A stretch of DNA of 64,000 nucleotides from Pseudoalteromonas sp. R3 (GTDB lineage Bacteria > Pseudomonadota > Gammaproteobacteria > Enterobacterales > Alteromonadaceae): positions 3,782,001 to 3,846,000 of the forward strand of contig NZ_CP034835.1 in the NCBI RefSeq assembly GCF_004014715.1, written 5' to 3'. Both the position numbers and the translations under genes were made by a program. The notes under the pieces are model-generated. The model saw nothing but the letters and a program-made list of their open reading frames with translations, was not told the origin of the DNA and did no database searches. Below, in pieces: positions 1 through 12,773 of the stretch. Position 1 is the stretch's first letter; the number at the start of each line of letters is the position of its first letter.

Positions 1-206
1 TCGGTGGGTGTTCCGTTGACACTCACAAAGCCATTATCCAGTGTTGTTGCCCGCAATGGGTTTATCAGTGTCAGAGAATTACTTGCACCACTGCAATTGC
101 GGTCGGGCGCAATGACCACAACCTCTGCGATTTCGCACAAAGCTTTGTAGAGTACTTCAATGCCTTTTGCATGTACCCCATCGTCGTTACTGAGCAGTAT
201 CTTCAT
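1..206 (-). CDS. surE: 5'/3'-nucleotidase SurE, N-terminal part (cut by window start)
   Basis: Only the first 68 codons lie in the window. The protein starts [15 protein letters not shown], which carries the SurE metal-binding Asp pair at residues 8-9. Further on is [11 protein letters not shown], the conserved loop around the metal-site Ser. SurE is a metal-dependent nucleoside monophosphate phosphatase of the cytoplasm, important in stationary phase. The start overlaps the last 20 bases of truD, so the two genes are translationally coupled, and surE following truD is the usual gammaproteobacterial order. The rest of the gene lies to the left of position 1. Confidence 0.93.
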   Translation of the reverse strand, partial: MKILLSNDDGVHAKGIEVLYKALCEIAEVVVIAPDRNCSGASNSLTLINPLRATTLDNGFVSVNGTPT

Positions 207-1251
207 CTTGGTTGTTTCCTTTTTTATCGTAGTTGCGATGGCTGACATCTTCATGATGCACCAGCTCACGCAGTATCGCGGTGGCATAACACCCTTTAGG
301 TAAATCAAAACTAAGCTGAATTGTTGTTGCCTCCAGGGACTTTACCAGCAGATTTCCGGGTATCACCCGAAGTGCCCTGCGCTCGTTTTTAAGCCCTAAG
401 GAGCCTAGTCCCTGCCACCAGTCGGCAAAGGGTTTGAGCCACTCTACCTCTAGTGCGGTAAGGCCTTTTTCGCCTTTACCCAGCAAAGGAGCAGACAACA
501 CGATATCCTCTTCAAGCAGCCGAACTATCAGCTCATCACTGATGTCTTCTTCAAAAAACGCGTTGCTGCCACTGAGCATAAACACTTCACGATGCCAGGT
601 TTTTGCCAGGCCATGCTCAGCAACCCGCCGAGAGACCAGCTGATTAAAAATATGTGAGCGCGCCGCAGAGATCACCAGACCTCGTAATTTTTTATCACGG
701 ATCCGCTCTCCTTCAAACAGTCTTTGCGCCATTTCCAGGTTATACCCATCATGACCAAAGCGTTGCTCACCAAAATAGTTGGGCACGCCCTGACGCACCG
801 CGTTAACGCGTGACAACAGATCCAGTGGTTCACTGACATTACGTAGCGTGATGGTAAAACGATTACCTTTGTGACATCCGGTGCGTAACTTTCGGTTATG
901 ACGAACTTGCTTAAGCACAAACAGACTGTCACAGTTGAGCTTACTGAAATCCAGTGACTGCTTGATTGGCACCGGTACGCTAAACCACTGAGTACAGACA
1001 CCATGGCGATCTTTGAGTCCACCGTAGCTGACATCTCTTGGCGCGACACCGGCAAATTCAGCCAGTTTGCGAGCAATAAAGGCGGTGTTCTCACCTTTTT
1101 TAACTATCTGCAGGCAAACATGCTCCCCTTCCCCGGTAAATTCAATGTCGAGGATTTCATCAACCATAAAGTCTTCAGGCTGAGATTTAAATTCAGCACG
1201 CGCTTGTGGTTTACCATACAAGTAATTGAGCTCAGATACACAGGTTTTCAC
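187..1251 (-). CDS. truD: tRNA pseudouridine(13) synthase TruD
   Basis: This enzyme isomerises U13 to pseudouridine in the D-stem of tRNA-Glu. The 354-residue product is close to the E. coli length (349). The catalytic motif [14 protein letters not shown] is present, with the nucleophilic Asp at residue 81 preceded by the conserved [13 protein letters not shown] and [14 protein letters not shown] are also typical TruD blocks, the second lying just before the TRUD insertion domain. The start is GTG, with a purine-rich GGTGG about six bases upstream. The gene lies one base after the ispF stop and overlaps surE by 20 bases, inside the ftsB-ispD-ispF-truD-surE operon. Confidence 0.97.
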   Translation of the reverse strand: MKTCVSELNYLYGKPQARAEFKSQPEDFMVDEILDIEFTGEGEHVCLQIVKKGENTAFIARKLAEFAGVAPRDVSYGGLKDRHGVCTQWFSVPVPIKQSLDFSKLNCDSLFVLKQVRHNRKLRTGCHKGNRFTITLRNVSEPLDLLSRVNAVRQGVPNYFGEQRFGHDGYNLEMAQRLFEGERIRDKKLRGLVISAARSHIFNQLVSRRVAEHGLAKTWHREVFMLSGSNAFFEEDISDELIVRLLEEDIVLSAPLLGKGEKGLTALEVEWLKPFADWWQGLGSLGLKNERRALRVIPGNLLVKSLEATTIQLSFDLPKGCYATAILRELVHHEDVSHRNYDKKGNNQDEDTAQ

Positions 1252-1252
1252 A

Positions 1253-1732
1253 CTAAGCCACCTTCGTCAGTAGCACCACAGCATGACTGGAAATGCCTTC
1301 TTTTCTTCCTTCAAAGCCCAACTTTTCAGTGGTCGTTGCTTTGACATTAACCAGGCCAATGTCGGCGTTGCAATCCGCCGCCAGATTAGCGCGCATGGCA
1401 TCGATATGCGGGCGCATTTTTGGTGCCTGGGCCACTATGGTGACATCCAGATTACCGAGCTGATAGCCTAAGTCGCTGACCTGCTCCATGACCCTACGCA
1501 GCAGGATACGGCTGTCGATATTTTCAAATTCAGCCGCTGTATCCGGAAAATGCTTTCCAATATCGCCCAGTGCCAGTGCACCGAGCAAAGCATCACACAC
1601 AGCATGGATAGCAACATCACCGTCGGAGTGTGCAATAAAGCCTTGTGTGTAAGGGATCTTCTCACCACAAATAGTCAGCGGGCCTTCGCCACCAAACTTA
1701 TGAACATCAAACCCGTGACCTATGCGAATCAT
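1253..1732 (-). CDS. ispF: 2-C-methyl-D-erythritol 2,4-cyclodiphosphate synthase
   Basis: IspF cyclises CDP-methylerythritol phosphate to MEcPP in the non-mevalonate isoprenoid pathway. It is normally a homotrimer with one zinc per active site. The 159-residue protein begins [11 protein letters not shown], giving metal ligands Asp9 and His11, with the third ligand at His43 after the AHSDGDV loop. [13 protein letters not shown] near the C-terminus is the family signature that binds the substrate phosphate. Its start overlaps the ispD stop by a few bases, so the consecutive-pathway enzymes IspD and IspF are coupled. Length and motifs are normal. Confidence 0.98.
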   Translation of the reverse strand: MIRIGHGFDVHKFGGEGPLTICGEKIPYTQGFIAHSDGDVAIHAVCDALLGALALGDIGKHFPDTAAEFENIDSRILLRRVMEQVSDLGYQLGNLDVTIVAQAPKMRPHIDAMRANLAADCNADIGLVNVKATTTEKLGFEGRKEGISSHAVVLLTKVA

Positions 1733-2430
1733 AGTGACCTCTCTTTACTTTGTTGTGACATCAGAAAACTGGCAAGCGCATAGTCTTCCGGTGTGGTAAT
1801 TTTAATGTTGTCTGAGCGGCCACTGACTAATCGAACTGGCAGCCCAGCATGCTCGATGGCCGACGCTTCATCGGTGATTTGAACTTGGTTTTGCAGTGCC
1901 TGCTGCAACGCATTGAGCAGCTGCTGATATGGAAAAAACTGGGGTGTGAGCGCCTGCCATAAGGTCTCTCGTGGCACAGTTTCTTCGCTGTGACTGGTGC
2001 CGCGCTTAATGGTATCTTTAACTTTACTCGCCAAAATACCGCCTTCCTGATGCGTTAAGCATTGCTCCATCAGATTAGTGATATCGCTCACTTCAACCAA
2101 AGGTCTGGCCGCATCATGGACCAGCACCCAGTCCGGTGGCGTGTCCTGCATGGCCAGCAAGACATTCAGAACAGAGTCGGCACGCTCTTTACCACCATTA
2201 ACCCGTCTGACGTTCAGTCCACTGAGTGACAACTCGCTAAAATAACCGTCGGTTTCGCTTATTGCCACGTAAATTTGGTTTAGCTGTGGCAATGTAGCCA
2301 GTTTAGTGAGCGTGTGCTCAAGCACAGTTTTGTCGCCAATTTTAAGGTATTGCTTAGGATGGTTCAGTCCCATTCTGGCCCCAACGCCAGCAGCAGGAAC
2401 GACAGCTGCAATTGTAGTTGATTTATTCAT
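1729..2430 (-). CDS. ispD: 2-C-methyl-D-erythritol 4-phosphate cytidylyltransferase
   Basis: IspD transfers CMP from CTP to methylerythritol 4-phosphate, the step that commits MEP to CDP-ME. The 233-residue sequence has the nucleotide-binding loop [10 protein letters not shown] at residues 12-21, followed by PKQYL with the catalytic Lys. [10 protein letters not shown] binds the cytidine and metal, and VKDTIKR is the next conserved block. The gene overlaps ftsB by 8 bases upstream and ispF downstream, the usual gammaproteobacterial order. The start is ATG. Nothing unusual is seen. Confidence 0.98.
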   Translation of the reverse strand: MNKSTTIAAVVPAAGVGARMGLNHPKQYLKIGDKTVLEHTLTKLATLPQLNQIYVAISETDGYFSELSLSGLNVRRVNGGKERADSVLNVLLAMQDTPPDWVLVHDAARPLVEVSDITNLMEQCLTHQEGGILASKVKDTIKRGTSHSEETVPRETLWQALTPQFFPYQQLLNALQQALQNQVQITDEASAIEHAGLPVRLVSGRSDNIKITTPEDYALASFLMSQQSKERSL

Positions 2431-2707
2431 CGTGCTTCTTTGACAGTACGCGGATAAAGGTTTCGTTGGGTTTGATCATACCCAGCTCGTGGCGAGCACG
2501 CTCTTCTACCCCTTCGAGCCCAAGCTTCAGATCTTCAATATCCGCTTTGAGTAATTTATTGCGTTTAGCCAGATCGGCATTGGCAGCCTGATGCTTGTCT
2601 ACGGCTGTTTTGATACGCCTGAAGTCTTCAAGACCATTGTGCCCAAACCACAGGTTGTATTGGGTATATGCACACAGACATAGCAATGCAAGTTGGAAAT
2701 ATCGCAT
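2423..2707 (-). CDS. ftsB: Cell division protein FtsB
   Basis: FtsB is a small bitopic inner-membrane protein of the divisome that pairs with FtsL and FtsQ. The 94-residue product has a short cytoplasmic N-terminus (MRY), one membrane segment at about residues 4-20, and a periplasmic coiled coil at about 29-66. The C-terminal part containing EERARHELGMIKPNETFIRV is the conserved FtsB block. It is the first gene of the ftsB-ispD-ispF-truD-surE operon. The ATG is preceded by an AAGGTAGC-type ribosome site, and ispD starts inside its last codons. Confidence 0.95.
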   Translation of the reverse strand: MRYFQLALLCLCAYTQYNLWFGHNGLEDFRRIKTAVDKHQAANADLAKRNKLLKADIEDLKLGLEGVEERARHELGMIKPNETFIRVLSKKHDE

Positions 2708-2760
2708 TCGAGCTACCTTAATTGCTTTACAGGATCATGCATTGCACCTGGCAATGTGCA

Positions 2761-3408
2761 CTACTTGCGTTGTTGTTTTTTTCTTACGTTTGCCCAGTTC
2801 ACACTGCTGGCAAGTAACATTTCTCGTAAACCCAGTGTTCTGGGCGGTAGTATTTTATGATATTGCCAGCGGTGACCACAACAGGCAGCGGTCATTAACG
2901 CTTTACTTGGTTTGAGTAAATAGCGCGTTGCTGGTAAGTCTAACTGTCCATCTTCACCAAATGCATTACCCGAGCAGTCAAACCAGCCAAACTGGTTACA
3001 ATGGCATAGCCCATCGCGAGTCTGATCCAGCGTATCTAAGTACACGCAAGTAACACCAGCGTCGATGACCATAACAGGCACTACCAAACCAACAGAGGCA
3101 TGTGCGGTATAAAAGGTTTTGGCTTCATCACAGTGCCACTGGGGGCATTTACGTTGTTTGGCCAGCCAGCAGCCGTTGTGGCTATCAAGTTCGAGGGGAA
3201 CTTCACCGAGCACAATATGCGTCGCAGCTCGCTCAACATAATAAGGCAGGCTACTTAGCCGCCTTTGCAGACGGTCCAGATCGGGCTCAGCAGACAAGCT
3301 GGGGATTTCACGTGCATAGAACACATTAGCCAGCTCTGCATAGGCCAGCCGGGTTGCTTCATCCTGCCATATCGTGCTTTGTTGCTTAGTGTGACCTTGA
3401 TTGTTCAA
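2761..3408 (-). CDS. Uncharacterised Cys/His-rich protein
   Basis: I do not recognise this 215-residue protein. It has no signal peptide and no membrane segment, so it is probably cytoplasmic. Three Cys/His clusters stand out: KCPQWHC (about residue 88), CHCNQFGWFDC (about residue 137) and CCGHRWQYHK (about residue 181). Together they could bind zinc or another metal, although no named domain is evident. The C-terminus is basic (NVRKKQQRK). The start is TTG, chosen because a strong AAAGGAGG site lies just upstream and no ATG fits. It is on the same strand as ftsB, 53 bases upstream of it, and could be cotranscribed. Confidence 0.75.
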   Translation of the reverse strand: MNNQGHTKQQSTIWQDEATRLAYAELANVFYAREIPSLSAEPDLDRLQRRLSSLPYYVERAATHIVLGEVPLELDSHNGCWLAKQRKCPQWHCDEAKTFYTAHASVGLVVPVMVIDAGVTCVYLDTLDQTRDGLCHCNQFGWFDCSGNAFGEDGQLDLPATRYLLKPSKALMTAACCGHRWQYHKILPPRTLGLREMLLASSVNWANVRKKQQRK

Positions 3409-3499
3409 AATGCCTCCTTTACACAGAGGTTATATCACGACCACACCGTTAAATATAGCGCACGAATATGAAAGCCACCGGCGGTGGGTAGCCAAAGCC

Positions 3500-3982
3500 C
3501 TAAACGTTTTTAGGTCGTTTACCGAGTCTGGCTTCTCCGGATTCGCTGAACATCACTGCCGTATCACGCTTCTTACCCAGTAACAGGCTGCCATCGGCCA
3601 AAAACATAAAATTCTGCCAGGTACGCTTAAACACATCGAACTGAGTTTCAATGATCAACTCCCGCGACATACAAAAGTACACTGTGGTGTTATCTTCCCA
3701 GTTAAGAAAGTCACAAATGGTGTTTGGCAGGGTTGCTTCACCGGCTTCCCATGGCCCTTCCCAGTCCAGGCTTTCCTGCCAGTTTTCTTCTTTTCCTGGC
3801 CAGTCATGGGGCGTAAAAAAGTCGGGGTGATCCTGCTCTCGACTAACCATAGTGGTCCACAGCACCGCCGCACGTTGCTCTGTCATCGGCTTGATCCGAG
3901 CCAGATCGGCCTCATCAATGGGCAAATCCTGGTGGCGGAACACCCAGGCTTTCTTGAACGCATCGAGCGCAATATAATTCAT
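3500..3982 (-). CDS. DUF2947-like uncharacterised protein
   Basis: This is a 160-residue soluble protein of unknown function beginning MNYIALDAFKKAWVFRHQDL. Length and N-terminal pattern resemble the gammaproteobacterial DUF2947 family as I remember it, an assignment not confirmed by any search. It is rich in Trp and acidic residues and has no signal peptide or membrane segment. It is transcribed in the same direction as the unknown gene 91 bases downstream and is divergent from the DUF1653 gene at 4031. The intervening 48 bases are AT-rich and could hold promoters for both. Confidence 0.7.
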   Translation of the reverse strand: MNYIALDAFKKAWVFRHQDLPIDEADLARIKPMTEQRAAVLWTTMVSREQDHPDFFTPHDWPGKEENWQESLDWEGPWEAGEATLPNTICDFLNWEDNTTVYFCMSRELIIETQFDVFKRTWQNFMFLADGSLLLGKKRDTAVMFSESGEARLGKRPKNV

Positions 3983-4030
3983 GTCTGATACCTATTAATT
4001 AAAACCCTGACATTATACCTAATTGGAGCA

Positions 4031-4261
4031 ATGACCGTGAACAAAGAACTCAAACCCGGTATTTATCAACATTACAAAGGCCCGAAATATCAGGTGCTGT
4101 TTGTTGCCACGCACAGTGAAACAGAAGAAGCCATGGTGGTATACCAAACGCTCTATGGCAACTTTGATCATTGGGTCAGGCCACTTAGCATGTTCTGTGA
4201 AACGGTTGAAGTAGATGGCCAGCAGCGCCCACGGTTTGCGTACCTGGGTGTCGCCGAATGA
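4031..4261 (+). CDS. DUF1653 family protein
   Basis: This 76-residue protein matches the DUF1653 pattern. It has GIYQHYKGPKYQVLFVATHSE near the N-terminus, then VVYQTLYGNFDHWVRPLSMF, and ends with the conserved PRFAYL. The family is small, cytoplasmic and functionally undefined. The ATG is preceded by TTGGAGCA. It precedes the MoxR-like ATPase on the same strand with a 75-base gap, so it may share a transcript, but no functional link is established. Confidence 0.85.
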   Translation: MTVNKELKPGIYQHYKGPKYQVLFVATHSETEEAMVVYQTLYGNFDHWVRPLSMFCETVEVDGQQRPRFAYLGVAE

Positions 4262-4336
4262 TGAGCATTTGCACTGCCCTTACGCGCTGTGGCACACTGG
4301 GATACTATCACTCATCAGACCAGAGTTAAGAAGTTT

Positions 4337-5169
4337 ATGTTCAAAGGTACCGAGTCATATATTGCCAGCACTGCACTGCAACAAGCTGTGAATGCAGCCG
4401 TAATCCTGGAAAAGCCATTACTGATCAAAGGGGAGCCTGGCACAGGCAAAACCCTGCTGGCCGAAGAACTGGCAAAAAGCCTGGATACAGAGCTTATTCA
4501 GTGGCACATCAAATCGACCACCAAAGCGCAGCAAGGATTGTACGAGTACGATGCGGTATCGCGTCTGCGCGACAGCCAGCTGGGCGATGCCGGGTGCACG
4601 ATATTGGCAACTACATCATTAAGGGCAAGCTATGGCAGGCCTTTACTCAGGCAAAACGCCCCGTTCTGCTGATCGATGAAATCGATAAGGCAGACATTGA
4701 GTTCCCCAACGATCTGCTGCTTGAGTTAGACCGCATGGAGTTTCATGTGTACGAAACCGGTGAGCAGGTTAAAGCGCAAGTTCGCCCTATTGTGATCATC
4801 ACTTCCAACAACGAAAAAGAACTCCCCGATGCATTTTTGCGTCGTTGCTTCTTCCACTATATCGACTTCCCGGACAAAGAAGAGATGCAGGCGATCATCG
4901 ATGTCCACTTCCCGGCAATTAAGCCCCGCTTAGTAAAACAAGCACTGGAAGTGTTTTTTGAACTGCGCAGCGTGGCCGGGTTGAAGAAAAAGCCCAGCAC
5001 CAGTGAGCTGCTCGACTGGCTTAAGCTGCTACTGGCAGAAGACATTGACCCCGAAACACTACAAGACCGCAGCCACAAAGGTGGATTAATGCCCATGTTT
5101 GGCGCACTGCTGAAAAATGAGCAGGATGTGACCTTGCTTGAGAAGCTGGCTTTTTTAGGTAAGCGCTGA
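4337..5169 (+). pseudogene. MoxR-family AAA+ ATPase, frame broken once
   Basis: The reading frame has a Walker A (GEPGTGKT) near residue 35 and, after a frame change, Walker B (VLLIDEIDKAD) with sensor-type ITSNNEKELPDAFLRRC. It belongs to the MoxR group of AAA+ proteins, which act as chaperone-like ATPases for VWA partners. Frame 2 becomes frame 1 near 4588-4592, where GDA should be followed by RVHDIGNYI. One missing C in a short C run explains it, and the corrected length is 277 residues. ATG 4337 is preferred over the GTG at 4289 because similarity begins there. The VWA gene starts 2 bases after the stop, so the two work together. A base-calling error is more likely than decay. Confidence 0.88.
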
Positions 5170-5171
5170 TC

Positions 5172-6356
5172 ATGTTGATCGACTTTTTATTCACGCTCAG
5201 ACGCTATGGGGTGAAAGCCAGCCTGCGGGAGTTGCTGGACTGCCTCAATGCACTCGATAAAGGCGTGTGTTTTGCCGACATCGACGGGTTTTATCATCTG
5301 GCCAAAACCATCTTTGTCAAAGACGAAACCCAGTTCGATAAGTTTGACCGTGCATTTGCCGATTACTTTGAAGGAGTTGAGTCTTTAGATCTGTTCAGCC
5401 AGTTGCAGCAAAACGCCCTGCCGCAGGACTGGTTACGCAAAGAGTTTGAAAAGCACCTGAGTGAAGAAGAAAAAGCCAAACTCAAAGCACTCGGCGGGCT
5501 CGACAAGTTACTGGATACCTTAAAACAAAGGCTTGCAGAACAGCAAAAACGCCATGCCGGTGGCAACAAATGGGTAGGGACTGGCGGTACCTCTCCTTTT
5601 GGGGCATATGGTTATAACCCGGAGGGTGTGAGAATTGGCCAGGACGGCAGTCGCCACCGCCGAGCGGTCAAGGTCTGGGATAAACGTCAGTATCGCAACC
5701 TCGATGCCGACAGTGACATCAGTAACCGAACTATTAAGCTGGCACTTAAGCAGTTACGTAAATTTGCCCGCAGCGGCGCCAGCGATCAACTCGATCTGAA
5801 TGAGACCATACGTGCTACCGCTAAGCAAGGCGGTATGCTGGATGTGAAAATGGCCCCTGAGCGGCATAATGCTGTCAACGTCATTATGCTGTTCGATATT
5901 GGCGGCTCGATGGACGATCACATCCAGATCTGTGAACAACTATTCAGCGCTGCACACAGCGAGTTTAAACACCTTGAGTTTTTCTACTTCCATAACTGTG
6001 TGTACGAACATGTCTGGCAAGATAACGACAGGCTGGATAATACCCTGCTCGATACCCATCAGCTGATCAACCGCTTTGGCCGGGATTATCGGCTTATCTT
6101 CGTTGGTGATGCCACTATGGGCCCCTATGAAATAGCCTACCCCGGTGGCAGTGTTGAGCACTGGAATCAGGAGGCCGGTTCAGTATGGTTACAAAGACTC
6201 ACCCAGCATTTTGATAAAGTTGCCTGGCTTAACCCTCAGCCGAAAGCCCACTGGCCCTACTACCAGTCTATTGGCCTGATCGATGAGCTGATGGCTGGCC
6301 GTATGTTTCCACTGACCCTAGACGGGCTTAGTGAAGCGATTAAAGAGTTAAGTTGA
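5172..6356 (+). CDS. CoxE-like VWA domain protein
   Basis: This 394-residue cytoplasmic protein is the partner of the upstream MoxR-type ATPase. The N-terminal half is helical and charged, with an SEEEKAKLKALGGLDKLL segment, then a Gly-rich linker (GTGGTSPFGAYGYNPEG) at about residues 137-155. The C-terminal half is a von Willebrand A fold with the metal-site motif DIGGSMDD at about residue 241, and FVGDATMGPYEI near residue 312. The first MIDAS Ser is Gly here (DxGxS rather than DxSxS), while the later Thr and Asp positions look intact. MoxR-VWA pairs usually help assemble or activate protein complexes; the client here is unknown. The ATG follows the ATPase stop by two bases. Confidence 0.9.
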   Translation: MLIDFLFTLRRYGVKASLRELLDCLNALDKGVCFADIDGFYHLAKTIFVKDETQFDKFDRAFADYFEGVESLDLFSQLQQNALPQDWLRKEFEKHLSEEEKAKLKALGGLDKLLDTLKQRLAEQQKRHAGGNKWVGTGGTSPFGAYGYNPEGVRIGQDGSRHRRAVKVWDKRQYRNLDADSDISNRTIKLALKQLRKFARSGASDQLDLNETIRATAKQGGMLDVKMAPERHNAVNVIMLFDIGGSMDDHIQICEQLFSAAHSEFKHLEFFYFHNCVYEHVWQDNDRLDNTLLDTHQLINRFGRDYRLIFVGDATMGPYEIAYPGGSVEHWNQEAGSVWLQRLTQHFDKVAWLNPQPKAHWPYYQSIGLIDELMAGRMFPLTLDGLSEAIKELS

Positions 6357-6369
6357 TAACAAGTGTAAA

Positions 6370-6388
6370 GTCGAGCTTTTGGCTCGAC
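6370..6388 (+). terminator. Weak hairpin after the VWA gene
   Basis: The stem GTCGAGC / GCTCGAC (7 base pairs) with a TTTTG loop starts 14 bases after the VWA stop and is followed by CTTTGTG rather than a full T tract. It could be an intrinsic terminator of moderate strength for the MoxR/VWA transcript. Confidence 0.5.
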
Positions 6389-6600
6389 CTTTGTGCTAGA
6401 TGAAATGCACTCTTTTAGTGAGTACTGACCTATTGACAGTCACATCAGTTTCGCGGAAGAAAAGGTGCTCGAACTACAGCTTTTTTAAATTGCCTATGGC
6501 AAAGACCCGGCTCTCTCGGAAAGGGCATCTATTATTTAAAATCTGATAATGATTGCCAGGTCATAGTGCAACTCATGCTCACGGTGTGGCCTGTTAGAAG

Positions 6601-6621
6601 ATCCCGCATCAAGTGCGGGAT
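6601..6621. repeat. Palindromic repeat ATCCCGCA-N5-TGCGGGAT, copy 1
   Basis: A perfect 8-base inverted repeat flanked by AG and GACG. This type of short palindrome is dispersed in many proteobacterial genomes. Its right arm is the left edge of the 135-base tandem repeat that follows. A partial third copy (right arm only) occurs at about 6748-6756. Confidence 0.8.
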
Positions 6622-6885
6622 GACGCTAGTGTGGGCTTGTATGAATGGAGAAATACATGATACTTCGTCAGAAATCGCTCTGTACATCATGAGAGCAAGG
6701 AGTATGTTTGAGCCGACGTGGTTGCTACACGCAAAGTGTGGCTTTAAGTGCGGGATGACGATCGTGTTGGCTTGTATGAATGGAGAAATACATGACACTG
6801 CGTCAGAAATCGCTCTATACACCATATTCGAAAGCAAGGAGTATGGTTGAGCCGACGTAGTTGCTACACGCAAAGTGTGGCTTTA
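6611..6885. repeat. Two tandem copies of a 135-140 base direct repeat
   Basis: Copy A spans about 6611-6745 and copy B about 6746-6885. Both start with AAGTGCGGGATGACG and share GGCTTGTATGAATGGAGAAA, GTCAGAAATCGCTCT, AGCAAGGAGTATG, GAGCCGACGT and TTGCTACACGCAAAGTGTGG in the same order. They differ at scattered bases and by a few small indels, so they are not a recent exact duplication. No transposase or convincing coding frame is present, and the short ORFs in both strands are by-products of the repeat. A decayed mobile element or a MITE-like unit is possible. Confidence 0.85.
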
Positions 6886-6940
6886 CAGCTGCGGCGCCAG
6901 GTTTACCCAGCTCTATCACACCTCCAACAACTCCGTTGTC

Positions 6941-6961
6941 ATCCCGCACTCGATGCGGGAT
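6941..6961. repeat. Palindromic repeat ATCCCGCA-N5-TGCGGGAT, copy 2
   Basis: Same 8-base arms as at 6601 with a different 5-base loop (CTCGA instead of TCAAG), preceded by TGTC and followed by CTG. With copy 1 it brackets the tandem repeat, 340 bases apart. Confidence 0.8.
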
Positions 6962-7060
6962 CTGTTTAAACCTTTCTCTCGGTGCTGAGTACGTTTGTTC
7001 CGGCGTATTTGTCATACGAGCGTGTGAATTTCCAGCAGCTACAGCATTTACAGCTTTTTA

Positions 7061-7149
7061 AATCACACATAACAAAAAAACCGCTGCATTGCTGCAACGG
7101 GTTTGATGTACATGGAAGTACGAATGTCGATGAGATTCATGGGTGAATT
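7061..7149. repeat. 88-base repeat with rRNA terminator, distal copy
   Basis: This is the distal copy of a unit that occurs again at 7320-7407. Both copies contain AATCACACATA, the terminator hairpin, TGATGTACATGGAAGTAC (or a one-base variant) and TTCATG(G)ATGAAT. The two copies differ at about ten positions. The arrangement looks like duplication of the end of an rRNA operon. Confidence 0.8.
7078..7104 (-). terminator. Distal rRNA operon terminator
   Basis: On the minus strand the hairpin AAACCCGTTGCAGC...GCAGCGGTTT runs into a T7 tract. It matches the proximal terminator except for one C missing from the descending arm. Confidence 0.75.
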
Positions 7150-7319
7150 GCGACCGAAGCAACGCTTCGCAGCCCATTGAGATGAGCGCAAGGACCCACA
7201 TGGATGTGGGGAAGTAGAATAATGCAGGAGCAATTATCGAGATGCGCGATGGGACCCAGCTTCATGGATGAATAGGCGATGCTATTCTATCTACAGCTAC
7301 AGCTCATCAGCACTTTCTT

Positions 7320-7407
7320 AATCACACATAGCAAAAAACCCGCTGCATTGCTGCAACGGGTTTGACGTACATGGAAGTACTAATGTCGATGATATTCATG
7401 GATGAAT
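7320..7407. repeat. 88-base repeat with rRNA terminator, proximal copy
   Basis: Proximal copy of the unit described at 7061-7149, lying 25 bases beyond the 3' end of the 5S gene. It carries the intact terminator stem. Confidence 0.8.
7336..7363 (-). terminator. Proximal rRNA operon terminator
   Basis: On the minus strand the stem AAACCCG / CGGGTTT with an inner TGCA/TGCA pairing is followed by TTTTTTG. It lies about 70 bases downstream of the 5S 3' end, the expected place for the rrn terminator. Confidence 0.88.
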
Positions 7408-7432
7408 GTCTTTCATCGACCTACTTATAAGG

Positions 7433-7548
7433 CCCTGGCGATGTCCTACTTTCACATGGGAAACCCCACACTATCATCGGCGCTATTTCGTTTCACTACT
7501 GAGTTCGGCATGGGGTCAGGTGGTTCCAAAATGCTATTTTCACCAGGA
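7433..7548 (-). rRNA. rrf: 5S ribosomal RNA
   Basis: The minus strand contains the conserved 5S core ACCCCATGCCGAACTCAG, followed by the AGTGAAACG and GCCGATGATAGTGTGGGG segments. The terminal arms (CCTGG near the 5' end and CCAGG near the 3' end) pair. Ends are placed by that pairing and may be off by a few bases. It is the last gene of the rRNA operon, about 115 bases after the 23S. Confidence 0.95.
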
Positions 7549-7663
7549 AATTCTGTATGCAAGACGTTTATCAACGTCTCACTAAAATCTGGAAAAGCGT
7601 ATTAAATTCTTTCGTCTACTTTAATTCTTAACTTCTAACAAACAAAACCACTTTGGCGTTGTA

Positions 7664-10544
<2,881 letters not shown>

Positions 10545-10813
10545 ATACAACCCAAAATAGTTTTGAATTGTACTGCTAAAGACAGTTTTAACTTCGCCAG
10601 AAGTTAAGTAATACTAAAGTAGACGCTAATAAATTCTTGCGAATTTATCGGCATTTTTCTTTCGAAAACTCTATAGAACAACAATTTTCATTGTCATTCC
10701 GAGAATTTAATATCAGCTTTCCAAATTTTTAAAGAGCAATATTACTCAGTAAGCAAGCTCACCAAGCAACAATCATCTGTGTGGACACTTCGAACAAATT
10801 AGTTCTAAGTCGA
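10545..10813 (-). other. 16S-23S internal transcribed spacer without tRNA genes
   Basis: The 269-base spacer has no T-loop GTTCGA and no cloverleaf, so it lacks the tRNA-Ile/tRNA-Ala pair found in many rRNA operons. It contains a boxA antitermination element (TGCTCTTTAAAAA on the minus strand at 10726-10738). It also contains the 3' half of the 16S processing stem at 10766-10789. Confidence 0.85.
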
Positions 10814-12345
<1,532 letters not shown>

Positions 12346-12618
12346 AAAAGTTTTTTGAAACCGAAGTTTCGTGCTCATTGAATCCTGATTTTGATACCTG
12401 TCGGTATCGAATTGACTGTGCTGAATAAACTATGTTTATTCTGTTGGTCACTCAGTTCAATTGAGACTCTAAATTTGTTTGCGTCATCTAGCGAACTAGA
12501 ATCTGCTGTTAGAACTCAATCTGTACGAGTGCCCACACAGATGATTGCTTCATATTTTTAAAGAACAGTATAACTAACCTTAGTTAGTTACCGCAGCCTT
12601 GCTGCGAAGTGGAGCGCC
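12346..12618 (-). other. rRNA operon leader with boxA and 16S processing stem
   Basis: The leader RNA has a boxA-like TGTTCTTTAAAAA (12551-12567 on the minus strand) that matches the spacer boxA. At 12528-12550 it has the 5' half of the RNase III stem. Bases AGTGCCCACACAGATGATT here pair with the spacer segment AATCATCTGTGTGGACACT over 19 positions with one G-U. No gene lies here. Confidence 0.85.
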
Positions 12619-12646
12619 ATATTAACCGCTTCACTTTTAAAGTCAA
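12619..12646 (-). promoter_or_regulatory. rRNA promoter, proximal (P2-like)
   Basis: On the minus strand TTGACT (12641-12646) and TAATAT (12619-12624) are separated by 16 bases, followed by GGCGCTCC, a GC-rich discriminator typical of growth-rate-regulated stable RNA promoters. Confidence 0.8.
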
Positions 12647-12745
12647 CTAGAAAATTTAATTTTTCTTAATTAAGCTTTCCGTTTGGCTTTCCCTTTCACT
12701 TGGCTCGTTGCTTTTCAGCGGTGTGCCCCGTGTCGGTGGATGCGC

Positions 12746-12773
12746 ATTATAGGGAAATCGAAACCCAGCGCAA
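12746..12773 (-). promoter_or_regulatory. rRNA promoter, distal (P1-like)
   Basis: On the minus strand TTGCGC (12768-12773) and a perfect TATAAT (12746-12751) are 16 bases apart, followed by a GCGC discriminator. The upstream side is rich in A and T, which could act as an UP element. With the proximal promoter it makes the usual tandem rRNA promoter pair. Confidence 0.85.

Larger units (their letters stand above)
6389..7432. other. Gene-free spacer between the VWA gene and the 5S rRNA
   Basis: This stretch of about 1.04 kb holds no gene I can support. It contains the palindromes and the tandem repeat listed separately, then two imperfect copies of an 88-base unit carrying the rRNA terminator hairpin. 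The piece between those copies (about 7150-7319) contains short inverted segments such as CCCACATGGATGTGGG. ORFs of 60-113 codons in this region are interrupted differently in the two repeat copies and lack family features. Confidence 0.8.

Noticed and set aside
6532..7061. Short ORFs of 60-113 codons in the repeat region
   Set aside because: They are read through the tandem repeats and palindromes, on both strands, and differ between repeat copies.
10545..10813. tRNA genes in the 16S-23S spacer
   Set aside because: The spacer has no T-loop GTTCGA and no cloverleaf; only boxA and the processing stem are present.
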